DNA of 29,421 nucleotides from positions 1-29,421 of the forward strand of contig CAMLMM010000019.1 in NCBI GenBank assembly GCA_946481105.1. The letters run 5' to 3'. The translations under genes were made by a program, and so were the position numbers. The notes below the pieces were generated by a model, which did not search any database, was not told where the DNA came from, and worked only from the letters and a program-made list of their open reading frames with translations. This document shows positions 9,577 through 17,449 of this stretch, piece by piece. Numbering within the stretch: the stretch's first letter is position 1; every line of letters starts with the position of its first letter. The DNA is from an uncultured Alphaproteobacteria bacterium (GTDB taxonomy: Bacteria > Pseudomonadota > Alphaproteobacteria > Micavibrionales > Micavibrionaceae).

Positions 9577-10350
9577 CTAATCACCCAGTAAATATTCAAT
9601 GGTGGAAACCACGCGGATGGATTTGCGCGGCGTGTCGGATTCGGAAACACCCGGATCGCGGGATTCAATCTGTATCGTGCCCTGATAGGCGCTACGCATC
9701 TGGCCAACGCTCTGGCCACTATCTTTTGCGAATTGTTCGGCGCTGACGCGGGCGTTCTTAGTGGCTTCGGCAATCAATTCCGGCTTCACGTCATTCAGTT
9801 TCGTAAACATGTATTGCGGCACCTGATTACTCCCACCATTCGGATCGCCGAGCGTCACGCCCTTCTTGATAAGATCGGAAATATTTTGTGATGCCTTCTG
9901 CATGGCGTCGATATTATTGGTCCGGGCGACCAGTGTCTGCGACAGGATATAACGCAGCGTCATATCACCGCCATTACCGCCATATATCTGCGCCTTGCGG
10001 TCCACGACACTGATATTCTGCAGACGGATATCATCGGCCGCAATCCCGCTCGACACCAAAAATTCACGCACGATCGTCGCGTTACTCGTCAGATTTTCCT
10101 GCGCCCCCGCCAGCGTTTCCGCTGCGGTGTTGAAGGAGATAGACCAGACGGCCAGATCGGCGTCCACGTCCTTGGTCGCCAGACCTTTCACGCTGATAAA
10201 ACGGTCATAGCTGCGAAAATGTGTTAGGCCCTTGGAAATATTGGCCCCCACGGACGCGACAGCAAACGGCATCAGCACGACAAAAATGCACAGGGCAATG
10301 ACTTTCGCCATTTTGCCGCCACAGGATTTTTTTGTTTCGCAGTTATCCAT
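9577..10350 (-). CDS. SIMPL-domain protein with N-terminal membrane anchor, inserted between pheS and pheT
   Basis: A 257-residue protein with a short cytoplasmic head, one hydrophobic segment at about 14-36 and a SIMPL (YggE/BP26-like, DUF541) domain over about 45-257, expected in the periplasm. The family includes BP26/Omp28 of Brucella and E. coli YggE; its biochemical role is not settled. The open frame extends 22 codons further upstream into pheS, but the ATG at 10350 is preferred: it has AGAGG six bases before it and lies only eight bases after the pheS stop. The 3' end is three bases from pheT. It therefore sits fully inside the synthetase operon, an unusual place for an envelope protein. 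Confidence 0.85.
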   Translation of the reverse strand: MDNCETKKSCGGKMAKVIALCIFVVLMPFAVASVGANISKGLTHFRSYDRFISVKGLATKDVDADLAVWSISFNTAAETLAGAQENLTSNATIVREFLVSSGIAADDIRLQNISVVDRKAQIYGGNGGDMTLRYILSQTLVARTNNIDAMQKASQNISDLIKKGVTLGDPNGGSNQVPQYMFTKLNDVKPELIAEATKNARVSAEQFAKDSGQSVGQMRSAYQGTIQIESRDPGVSESDTPRKSIRVVSTIEYLLGD

Positions 10351-10358
10351 GATTACCT

Positions 10359-11435
10359 CTATTTCGTCGCGCGGTTGGGGCGGTTCAGCGGGTCGAAGCC
10401 GTAATGCTCCAGCCAACGTGTGTCCGGTTCAAAGAAGGTACGCAGATCGGGAATCCCATATTTCAGCATCGCGATACGCTCGATCCCCATACCGAAGGCA
10501 AAGCCCTGATATTCGTCCGGATCGAGGCCGCAATTTTTGATGACATTCGGGTGCACCATGCCACACCCGAGAATTTCCAGCCACGAATCACCCGCCCCAA
10601 TTTTCAACCCGCCATCTTTGCGGGAACAACCAATATCCATTTCCGCGCTCGGTTCCGTGAACGGGAAGAAGCTTGGGCGGAAACGCACGGGCAGATCGTC
10701 AATCTCGAAATAGCTGCGCACGAAATCCATCAGGCAGCCCTTCAGATGTCCCATATGCGTGGCCTTGTCGATGACTAGGCCCTCCATCTGGTGGAACACC
10801 GGCGTGTGCGTCATATCATAGTCCGAACGGTACACGCGGCCCATACAGATAATTTTAATCGGCGGCTTATTTTCCAGCATATAGCGGATCTGCACGGTCG
10901 AGGTGTGCGTGCGCAACAGTTTCTTCTGCGCTTCGCCTTCCTTACGTTCGTCATTCGGCAGATAGAACGTGTCGTGCATTTCACGCGCCGGGTGGCCAAT
11001 CGGGAAATTCAGCGCGGTGAAATTGTGGAAGTCATCTTCGATGTCCGGCCCTTCGGCCACATTGAATCCCATATCGGCAAAAATACTGACCAGCTCTTCC
11101 ATCGTCTGGCTGATCGGGTGAATTGTGCCCTTGCGTTCCGGGCGTGGTGACAGGGTGATATCAATCTGCTCGGATGCCAGACGCGCATCCATTTCCTGCG
11201 CCTTCAACTGCGCGGCCTGTTTTTCAATCAGGGCCGCGATTTCATCTTTCAGCAGGTTGAGCTCCGCCCCGGCGGCTTTGCGTTCTTCCGGCGACATGGC
11301 ACCCAGATTTTTCATCAAATCGGTGATGCGGCCTTTTTTGCCCAGCGCGTTCACCCGCACATTTTCCAGCGACGCCATATCATTGGCCGCCGCAACCATA
11401 TCAATCAGTTCTTTTTTGAGTGCCAATGTATCCAT
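10359..11435 (-). CDS. pheS: phenylalanyl-tRNA synthetase alpha subunit
   Basis: Catalytic subunit of cytoplasmic phenylalanyl-tRNA synthetase. The 358 residues show an N-terminal helical coiled-coil of about 85 residues that contacts tRNA, then the class II core with [19 protein letters not shown] (motif 1 region), [10 protein letters not shown] and the C-terminal [20 protein letters not shown] (motif 3). The ATG at 11435 has GAGGAAG a few bases upstream. The infC-rpmI-rplT genes that precede pheS in many bacteria are not here; instead 178 bases separate it from a divergent small secreted-protein gene. It is the first gene of the pheS-SIMPL-pheT-lipoprotein run. I saw no phenylalanine-rich leader peptide or attenuator. 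Confidence 0.96.
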   Translation of the reverse strand: MDTLALKKELIDMVAAANDMASLENVRVNALGKKGRITDLMKNLGAMSPEERKAAGAELNLLKDEIAALIEKQAAQLKAQEMDARLASEQIDITLSPRPERKGTIHPISQTMEELVSIFADMGFNVAEGPDIEDDFHNFTALNFPIGHPAREMHDTFYLPNDERKEGEAQKKLLRTHTSTVQIRYMLENKPPIKIICMGRVYRSDYDMTHTPVFHQMEGLVIDKATHMGHLKGCLMDFVRSYFEIDDLPVRFRPSFFPFTEPSAEMDIGCSRKDGGLKIGAGDSWLEILGCGMVHPNVIKNCGLDPDEYQGFAFGMGIERIAMLKYGIPDLRTFFEPDTRWLEHYGFDPLNRPNRATK

Positions 11436-11546
11436 AACTTCCTCTTGGTGGATACTTTTGCCTAATTTTTATATATGGCGCAAGCTGATTTAACCTTTTG
11501 GAACGCCTAATAGTTACTCAATTCATAAACTTAATTTCTTTATTGT

Positions 11547-11575
11547 TTGACTTTTAAATAATCACTGGTTATGGA
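11547..11575 (+). promoter_or_regulatory. candidate sigma-70-type promoter for the small secreted protein
   Basis: TTGACT at 11547-11552 and TATGGA at 11570-11575 are separated by 17 bases in an AT-rich stretch, about 40 bases before the ATG at 11614. The -10 box is imperfect. Confidence 0.4.
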
Positions 11576-11613
11576 ATTTATGTATACAACTTCAATGTGT
11601 AAGAGGAATAAAT

Positions 11614-11982
11614 ATGAAAAGAAATTTGTCTATTATTTTTGCGGCATTATCTACTGCAATGAGCAGCTCATCATTTGCTCAAACTTCACAGGTCAACCGT
11701 CAAGCAGAAATAGATGCAGGGACTTTTAGCTCTCGGTGTATTGCTAAACTCCACTTGGCTGCATCTTCCATTGGCGCAACATCAGAACTAAGAAATGCCT
11801 TGGACTACCATAAAAAAAATGCATCCCATCTGCTAAAAGATTCCGCCCTGCCCGTCTTTAGAAGGGCTTTGGATGAGGAGATGGTTGTCTTCAAAGCGAG
11901 AACTACAGATCAAGAGATTGCAAATTTTGCCGAGAGCGTGAGGCAATGTGTAGTCAATGCTCAGATGTCTTCTCCTAAATAG
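11614..11982 (+). CDS. small secreted hypothetical protein
   Basis: A 122-residue protein with a clear Sec signal peptide (MKRN, hydrophobic core, then SFA before QT at residue 22/23), so the mature form of about 100 residues should be periplasmic or secreted. It is mostly helical in appearance and has two cysteines (42 and 112) near the ends of the mature chain, able to form one disulfide. I do not recognise a family. The start is well supported by AAGAGGAA upstream of the ATG. The gene and its flanks are visibly AT-richer than the neighbouring synthetase genes, which may mark a recent arrival. It ends at a strong terminator shared with the convergent HAD gene. Confidence 0.7.
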   Translation: MKRNLSIIFAALSTAMSSSSFAQTSQVNRQAEIDAGTFSSRCIAKLHLAASSIGATSELRNALDYHKKNASHLLKDSALPVFRRALDEEMVVFKARTTDQEIANFAESVRQCVVNAQMSSPK

Positions 11983-11998
11983 GGCATTATCCAGATGT

Positions 11999-12033
11999 AA
12001 AAATAGGGCGCGCTAATCCGCGCCCTATTTTTT
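11999..12033. terminator. bidirectional intrinsic terminator
   Basis: A perfect 10-bp stem ATAGGGCGCG/CGCGCCCTAT (12003-12012 and 12019-12028) with a 6-base loop, flanked by an A-run and a T-run. It lies between the convergent secreted-protein gene (plus) and HAD gene (minus) and can serve both. Confidence 0.9.
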
Positions 12034-12045
12034 AAATTTAAATCA

Positions 12046-12714
12046 TTAGTTTCCCTGCACTAAGGGAATAACATCAACCAGTTCGTCAACAATATGATTT
12101 GCCGTACTTTCGCGCAATCTCTCTTCCGAAAAACAGCCATAAGTCACAGAAATAGCGGTCATACCCAGATGTTTGGCGATTTCCGGCTCTTCCAGCGAGT
12201 CCCCGATGATAAACGCGTCCTTGGCGTCATAGCCAAATTCGGCAAAGGCATTTTCCAGACGGCCCAGCTTTGTCGTGCGCGTATGTTCCCGCTCGTTAAA
12301 AGCGATATTGCCGACGATGTGTTTGAATTTATGATGCACATGCCGCTCAGCCATTTGCAGTTCCAGTTCATTCTGCACGAAATTACTCAGCACCATCAGC
12401 GTTACATTCTGGTCGAGCAGCCAATCAAGCAATTCCATCGCCCCACGGCGCAACGGAGCTGTCTTTGCGGCGGCTTTATAGTTCTGCAGGAACGTGTCGC
12501 CATAAACTTCAAAATTGGCGAGGTAGGTATCAGTATCAAACCCGTTGCGCGTATAGAAATGCAGCACCGGGAAATCCATCGTCTCGCGGTAACGGTCATG
12601 CGTGATTTCCGGGAGGCCAGCTTTGCGGAACGTGGCGTTGGCCCCCACCAGATTGGCGTGCGAGTCATCAATCAATGTACCGTTCCAGTCGAATACGGCA
12701 ATTTTATATTTCAT
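12046..12714 (-). CDS. HAD-superfamily hydrolase (phosphoglycolate phosphatase-like)
   Basis: A 222-residue cytoplasmic phosphatase-like protein. HAD motifs are in order: motif I FDWNGTLID with nucleophile Asp9; a helical cap at about 20-85; motif II VLSN with Ser110; motif III Lys149; motif IV GDSLEEPE with Asp172. The second acidic position of motif I, usually the general acid/base Asp, is Asn11. DWNGT variants occur in a branch of the family, so this is not proof of inactivity. The closest functional group is Gph-like small-molecule phosphatases; the substrate is unknown. It diverges from the copper-storage gene and shares a terminator with the gene on its other side. Confidence 0.8.
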   Translation of the reverse strand: MKYKIAVFDWNGTLIDDSHANLVGANATFRKAGLPEITHDRYRETMDFPVLHFYTRNGFDTDTYLANFEVYGDTFLQNYKAAAKTAPLRRGAMELLDWLLDQNVTLMVLSNFVQNELELQMAERHVHHKFKHIVGNIAFNEREHTRTTKLGRLENAFAEFGYDAKDAFIIGDSLEEPEIAKHLGMTAISVTYGCFSEERLRESTANHIVDELVDVIPLVQGN

Positions 12715-12745
12715 AGGGTTTTACTCTATCAGGTCGTCTATGTGG

Positions 12746-12772
12746 TTGAATTTCCGCACTCTAGCGTATAAT
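12746..12772 (+). promoter_or_regulatory. possible sigma-70-type promoter upstream of the copper-storage gene
   Basis: TTGAAT at 12746-12751 and a perfect TATAAT at 12767-12772, with a short 15-base spacer. I found no MerR/CueR-type dyad with the expected long spacer. The stress-type candidate at 12808-12832 lies closer to the gene. Confidence 0.3.
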
Positions 12773-12807
12773 TCCCGGTCCGGCCACATGGAAAATCACG
12801 GGTTTGC

Positions 12808-12832
12808 GGAACTATCATCCCAGCCACAGGTT
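12808..12832 (+). promoter_or_regulatory. candidate EcfG (general stress sigma)-type promoter for the copper-storage gene
   Basis: GGAAC at 12808-12812, then 16 bases, then GGTT at 12829-12832. The alphaproteobacterial EcfG consensus is GGAAC-N16/17-CGTT, so three of four -10 bases match. The predicted start of transcription would fall some 30 bases before the ATG at 12867. A match of this quality can arise by chance. Confidence 0.35.
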
Positions 12833-12866
12833 GGGGCAGATGGAAACATCGTGGATGGAGGATATT

Positions 12867-13262
12867 ATGCAACCAGCTTTACACCATACAATGCAAGACT
12901 GTATCGACCTGTGCCAGCAATGTCATGACACGTGTGTACGAACTTTATACCAGCACTGCCTGCAGCTGGGCCGGCAGCATGCGGACCCTAACCATGTTCA
13001 ATTGATGACGGACTGTATCGCAGCCTGCCAGATTTCCGCTGATTTTATGTTGCGTGGATCACGCAATCATGCCCTGTTCTGCAATGCCTGTGCGGAAATA
13101 TGCGAAGAGTGCGCCGAATCCTGCCAGGCCCTTGGTGGCAAGGAAATGGAAAGCTGCGCTGCTATCTGCCATACATGCTCGGAAAGCTGCCGCGAGATGG
13201 CGGGCGCGGAGCATAGCGTTGTCCGCACCGCCGAAGGTTATATTCCCGGCGTCATGGTCTGA
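12867..13262 (+). CDS. four-helix-bundle copper-storage protein, Csp3-like (DUF326)
   Basis: A 131-residue cytosolic protein with 16 cysteines (12, 16, 19, 23, 31, 50, 54, 72, 75, 79, 82, 86, 97, 101, 104, 108), many spaced as CxxxC or CxxC along amphipathic helices. This matches the copper-storage (Csp) family, whose four-helix bundles hold many Cu(I) ions inside. No Tat or Sec signal is present, which points to the cytosolic Csp3 type rather than exported Csp1. The ATG at 12867 is chosen because GGAGG sits six bases upstream; the in-frame ATG at 12855 overlaps that site. No copper exporter or CueR gene is adjacent. It ends nine bases from the convergent AlgX-like gene without an obvious terminator. 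Confidence 0.88.
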   Translation: MQPALHHTMQDCIDLCQQCHDTCVRTLYQHCLQLGRQHADPNHVQLMTDCIAACQISADFMLRGSRNHALFCNACAEICEECAESCQALGGKEMESCAAICHTCSESCREMAGAEHSVVRTAEGYIPGVMV

Positions 13263-13271
13263 CTTTTAGCC

Positions 13272-14618
13272 CTACTCAGGCAAAGCACAGATTTTGGCGG
13301 TTACTTTGACACCGTCCATATCCTTGCCGGGGTCGATGGTCACGGCCTTCAGTGTGCGGACTTCCTTCGCATCCGGCGCATAGAAAGCAGATTTTTTATC
13401 CGGGTTGCGCGAGTCACGGAACTTCACTTTCTTTTCGCCTTCATCCGCATGTTGAAAATTCACGGTGAATTTTTTGCGGATGGCCTTATCAAAATCCAGC
13501 GCCAGATAATATTGCCCGGCGGTGATTTGTTTTGTGTCCAGCCCGGTCAGTAATTTCTGTTCCGAAGTCCCCAGTGCAACAGGCCCCGCTTCGGCAATAG
13601 CCGTTGCACACATGCCGTATGTGGCAGGAATAGCCTGTTTCAGCGAATACATCATTACTTCACCATTCAGATTATAATAGCTGGGTATCTCCCAGATGAT
13701 GACTTTGGCTGGCGATTTTTTATACATGTCGGATGCCAGATAGGCGAGCAGCGCATCATCGATCCCGCCCCCGGCAATCGCCGCGTTATACACATCAGCC
13801 GATAAAGACTGTTTCAACGCCCCGGAAAAATTCAGGTCGAAATCATCACGGTTGCTGTTGCTGGTCCCGACCAGCACGACTTCCGGCACGCCTTTGTCAC
13901 CGAACAAGGCTTTGCTGTCATGGCCGGAATCCTTGACACTGGTGCGTTCCTGCACCGCCACTTCATCCGGCAGTTTTTCACCGCACAGCCCCTGCAAAGG
14001 CTTGTTAAAATGGCCTTCATTGATGCCGTCTTTCTCGCGCTTCGTGACGAACTCCGTTTTCCGCAGATCTTTATAAACCGGCATGGTTTTGATATGGGCG
14101 GCGACAGCCTCCGCCATTTCCTTCGCACCCGCCGTCGTCCAGTGCATATCCAGTTTGTAGAAATAATCGCCACCGGCTTTGACATCGGGTGTGCCAACCA
14201 TCTGCACGCCGTTTTTATTCATCGTGGCGATCAGGTTCGCGTAATTCCTGGTGGCGACCGCCGGGTCATAACCTTTCAGTAACGCGTTATTATCCGGCAG
14301 GAATTTTGCCGCCGCAATACCGCGCGTCGGCGGAAAGGCGATAACCAGTTCCGTCCCTTTTGATTTCAACAATGCACTCAGGCGTTTGAATTTTTCGATA
14401 CCCTTATCGCTGACTTTAAAATCGCTGGTCATGTCCTGCTTGGTACGGAAGAACCAGCCGTCTTTCCCCGGCACCATAAACATGAAATCTTCGTATTTAT
14501 CCTTATACGCGCTTTCATCGCTCAGCTTGTCGCATTTGCTGAAGTCAGGGGTCGCAGCCTGAACTGGGAAGGCCAGTAACGCCACAGTGCACACGGCCAG
14601 TGAAAGTCTGAATATCAT
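13272..14618 (-). CDS. AlgX/AlgJ-like SGNH-type protein, periplasmic
   Basis: A 448-residue protein with a Sec signal peptide (cleavage after VQA, about residue 21). It resembles the AlgX/AlgJ SGNH hydrolase-like domain used in O-acetylation of alginate and other exopolysaccharides. The expected triad is visible: Asp157 and His159 in KLDMHWT, and Ser253 in VGTSNSN, paralleling Asp174/His176/Ser269 of Pseudomonas AlgX. The C-terminal 120 residues are beta-rich and could be a carbohydrate-binding module as in AlgX. No membrane O-acyltransferase (AlgI) or other polymer genes are nearby, so the substrate is unknown. It follows the P-type ATPase on the same strand but is separated from it by a terminator, so it is probably transcribed on its own. 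Confidence 0.8.
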   Translation of the reverse strand: MIFRLSLAVCTVALLAFPVQAATPDFSKCDKLSDESAYKDKYEDFMFMVPGKDGWFFRTKQDMTSDFKVSDKGIEKFKRLSALLKSKGTELVIAFPPTRGIAAAKFLPDNNALLKGYDPAVATRNYANLIATMNKNGVQMVGTPDVKAGGDYFYKLDMHWTTAGAKEMAEAVAAHIKTMPVYKDLRKTEFVTKREKDGINEGHFNKPLQGLCGEKLPDEVAVQERTSVKDSGHDSKALFGDKGVPEVVLVGTSNSNRDDFDLNFSGALKQSLSADVYNAAIAGGGIDDALLAYLASDMYKKSPAKVIIWEIPSYYNLNGEVMMYSLKQAIPATYGMCATAIAEAGPVALGTSEQKLLTGLDTKQITAGQYYLALDFDKAIRKKFTVNFQHADEGEKKVKFRDSRNPDKKSAFYAPDAKEVRTLKAVTIDPGKDMDGVKVTAKICALPE

Positions 14619-14639
14619 GTTCTTAATCTCATCAAAAAT

Positions 14640-14655
14640 GGGGCTTTTCTGCCCC
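14640..14655 (-). terminator. intrinsic terminator behind the P-type ATPase
   Basis: Read on the minus strand: GGGGC, loop AGAAAA, GCCCC, followed by ATTTTT. It lies about 100 bases past the ATPase stop and just upstream of the AlgX-like start. A second small hairpin (ATTTTGC/GCAAAAT, 14666-14682) sits between it and the ATPase. The 5-bp stem is short. Confidence 0.5.
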
Positions 14656-14757
14656 CTTTATTGCAATTTTGCACTGCAAAATCCAGCATTTAATTCGCAG
14701 GAAAGAATTAAGACGCAGGGAACCTTTTACTAGATAGACGTAACGGCTCCAGGCTCT

Positions 14758-17238
14758 CTACTTGAACATAAGGCGTTGGAATACGGGTTTCAGACACTCT
14801 AGGATGATGAGAAGTACAAACCCCGACACCAGCGCGTAAATGACGTCGTGGCCATGCAAAGACCCAAATTTAAAAAGCTCCTTCGCCGGATTCCAGGATA
14901 GCAGTGCCGCAAACAGACCCGTCAAACCCATCACGCCCCAGCCCAAGAAAGGATTGTAGCGTTCAAAGGCGAGGAATAAGGATGGGCTGAAAGAACGGTT
15001 CGTCAGAATAAGTATCAAGTTAATGACCATTAATGTCACGAATACCAGCGAGCGAATCTCGTTTTCAGGCATGCCAAGCCTATACGCAGTCAGCCATACG
15101 CCGCCGACCGTAAAAAGAGCCAAGATGCCCTGCGTAAATCCCCAGGCCAGGGCAGGGGCAGATAAAAGGGGCGCCTGTGAATCGCGCGGTGGGCGTCGCA
15201 TAATATTTTTTTCAGGTTTTTCCGCCTCCAGCACTATGGAACATGCCGGGTCAATGGCCATCTCCATTAGCGCAATGAGAAGCGGCGTCAGAATTAAAGG
15301 CTGGTTGAACAGCACTGGCAACAAGGCAAGCCCGGCGATTGGCACATGCACCGCCATGATATAGATCATGGCCTTCTGCAAATTATCATAGATGCGCCGC
15401 CCTAATGCCACCGTATTTACCAATGATTCAAAATTGTCATCAAGCAGCACAATCGAAGACGCTTCCCGCGCCACATCCGTTCCGCGCCCACCCATGGCCA
15501 CGCCTATATGGGCCGCCTTTAAGGATGGGGCATCATTCACGCCATCACCAGTCATAGCGACAATTTCGCCGTTCTCTTTAAGCGCCATAACGATGCGGAG
15601 CTTCTGGTCCGGCGTGATACGCGCAAAAATATTATTGTCCTGAACACAACGGCGAAGTTCCGTATCATCCATATCTCTCAGATCGGCGCCAGAAACAACC
15701 CCGCCATCATCCAGACCTGCCTGCAAAGCGATAGCATGGGCTGTCGCCGGGTAATCGCCGGTAATCATGATAACGCGCATGCCCGCCGCCTTGCACTCTG
15801 CGACAGCGCCGGGGACGTTCTCCCTCAGCGGATCGGCGAAACCGGCAAGCCCCAGGAATTTATAGTCAAACTCATCTGCATTGCCCGGCAGCGAACCAAG
15901 CTTTGTTTCGGCCTTTGCGATGCCCAGAACCCTCATACCCTGACGGGCAAGACTTTCGGCTTCCCGGTGCAGATCTTCCATCTGCATGTCTGTAAACTGG
16001 CAGGCCTGCGCGATAGTTTCCGGCGCGCCCTTGGCATAAATTTCATATTTATCGTCTACCTTAAAAACCTGCGCCATCATGGGAAGTTTTGGCTGCAGCC
16101 CGTAATGAAATTCCGGGGTTTGTTTTATGTTTGTTTCCTTCGACAACAAATGATGAAAGAACGCCAGATCCATCGGATCATATGAATCCTGCTTGCTGGC
16201 CTTCACGCCAGCCTGCAAAAGATCGATGATTTCCTGCGGCGCATAAGGCTCATTTTCCTGCCATATGTGATGACCTGACTTAAGGAATACAATAGACATT
16301 TTATTCTGCGTCAGAGTTCCAGTCTTATCCGTACAAAGTACGGTGGCCGCCCCCAGTGTTTCAATCGCCGCCGCCTTGCGTGTTAGAACGCGGGCCTTGG
16401 AAATCCGCCACGCCCCCATCACCATAAAGACGGTCAGGACCAGGGGAAACTCCTCTGGCAGCAACGCCATGCCAAGCGCAATACCGCTTAAAACCCCATC
16501 CAGCCAGTCATGGCTGCGCAACCCATATATAACAATGCTAAAAGCACTGAACAAAAAACTTATGATGGCAAAAAAACGTACTATTCCCCGTGTTTGCTTC
16601 TGAAGTCGCGGTTGTTCGGTCTCAATGGATTTAAGCGCCTGACCGATTTTTCCTATCTCACTGCGACCGCCCGTTGCCGTCACAATCCCGCGCGCGCTTC
16701 CCTGGACGATTAAAGTCCCCGCATAAACAAGGCCTGAATCTTCACCGCCGCTATTCTTTAGGACCGGAACCGATTCCCCGGTCAAAAGCGATTCATCGGT
16801 GGCAATTACATCCCGGGATATAAGACGCGCATCGGCCGGGACGCGATCACCCTCGGCAAGAATAATCAAATCACCGCGCACGACTTCCCGCCCGGCAATG
16901 CGCCGTGGCTTACCGTCCCGCATAACCAGCGCACGCGGACTGGTCAGGTCACGCAAGGCTTCCAGAACTTTTTCGCTGCGCCATTCCTGAATAATCGCAA
17001 TGGAAACTGATAATAGCGCGAAGAAAGACAGGATAAGCGATTCTTTTAATTCACCGATCAGTAAATAGACCGTGGTTGCCGCCACCAGCAGCCCGAACAT
17101 AGGTTCTTTAACAACGCTCAATGCGATAACAAGCGCGGAACGCCGTCCCGCAACCGGCAGTTCATTATACCCCTCGGATTTCAGAAGGGCCGACGCCTCC
17201 CCCGATGAAAGGCCTTTTTCTACAGTCACGCTGTTCAT
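14758..17238 (-). CDS. cation-transporting P-type ATPase (P2-like)
   Basis: An inner-membrane ion pump of 826 residues from the chosen start. Core motifs are present: TGES at 153-156 (actuator domain), PEEFP at 261-265 in the M4 ion-binding helix, DKTGTLT with the phosphorylated Asp304, then MTGDGVNDAPSLKAAHIGVAMG in the P domain, and a C-terminal set of about six membrane helices. No N-terminal heavy-metal domain or CPC motif is present, so it is not a P1B copper or zinc pump; the layout resembles calcium/cation P2 pumps. PEEFP differs from the PEGLP of calcium pumps, so I do not assign the ion. The open frame runs 39 codons further upstream, but the ATG at 17238 begins the conserved sequence and has AGAGG 12 bases before it. 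Confidence 0.88.
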   Translation of the reverse strand: MNSVTVEKGLSSGEASALLKSEGYNELPVAGRRSALVIALSVVKEPMFGLLVAATTVYLLIGELKESLILSFFALLSVSIAIIQEWRSEKVLEALRDLTSPRALVMRDGKPRRIAGREVVRGDLIILAEGDRVPADARLISRDVIATDESLLTGESVPVLKNSGGEDSGLVYAGTLIVQGSARGIVTATGGRSEIGKIGQALKSIETEQPRLQKQTRGIVRFFAIISFLFSAFSIVIYGLRSHDWLDGVLSGIALGMALLPEEFPLVLTVFMVMGAWRISKARVLTRKAAAIETLGAATVLCTDKTGTLTQNKMSIVFLKSGHHIWQENEPYAPQEIIDLLQAGVKASKQDSYDPMDLAFFHHLLSKETNIKQTPEFHYGLQPKLPMMAQVFKVDDKYEIYAKGAPETIAQACQFTDMQMEDLHREAESLARQGMRVLGIAKAETKLGSLPGNADEFDYKFLGLAGFADPLRENVPGAVAECKAAGMRVIMITGDYPATAHAIALQAGLDDGGVVSGADLRDMDDTELRRCVQDNNIFARITPDQKLRIVMALKENGEIVAMTGDGVNDAPSLKAAHIGVAMGGRGTDVAREASSIVLLDDNFESLVNTVALGRRIYDNLQKAMIYIMAVHVPIAGLALLPVLFNQPLILTPLLIALMEMAIDPACSIVLEAEKPEKNIMRRPPRDSQAPLLSAPALAWGFTQGILALFTVGGVWLTAYRLGMPENEIRSLVFVTLMVINLILILTNRSFSPSLFLAFERYNPFLGWGVMGLTGLFAALLSWNPAKELFKFGSLHGHDVIYALVSGFVLLIILECLKPVFQRLMFK

Positions 17239-17390
17239 TTCTATTTTTACCTCTGGATAGTAAAATTGGCGACGCTTCCGTCTTAAGGCCTCAGCATGAA
17301 CTAAAACGCCCCTAGAGTCCTTGATAATTAACAAGAACGTTTCGACAGCAACCAATTTTCTATATGATTTTTACTGGCTCTCCGTTCCTA

Positions 17391-17415
17391 GGAACCAAAT
17401 CAGAAGGGTAAAGTT
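17391..17415 (+). promoter_or_regulatory. candidate EcfG-type promoter for the DUF3309 gene
   Basis: GGAAC at 17391-17395, 16 bases, then AGTT at 17412-17415, about 35 bases before the ATG. This fits the general-stress consensus GGAAC-N16/17-CGTT in all but one -10 base. The GGAAC is half of a 12-base palindrome GTTCCTAGGAAC (17384-17395), which could also be an operator. Confidence 0.4.
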
Positions 17416-17449
17416 GGTAATATGGTTTCTTATTACAGAAAGTATGGCT

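Noticed and set aside
11436..11613. Search for a phenylalanine-rich leader peptide and attenuator or T-box upstream of pheS
   Set aside because: No Phe-rich short ORF, no paired terminator/antiterminator and no T-box sequence could be seen.
12094..12771. Plus-strand open frame of 225 codons opposite the HAD gene
   Set aside because: The minus strand carries all HAD motifs in order; the plus-strand translation shows no family features and has no ribosome binding site.
14719..14742. GGAAC-N15-CGTA on the plus strand, resembling a stress promoter
   Set aside because: The spacing is one base short, the -10 box is incomplete, and no plus-strand gene lies downstream; both neighbours are on the minus strand.
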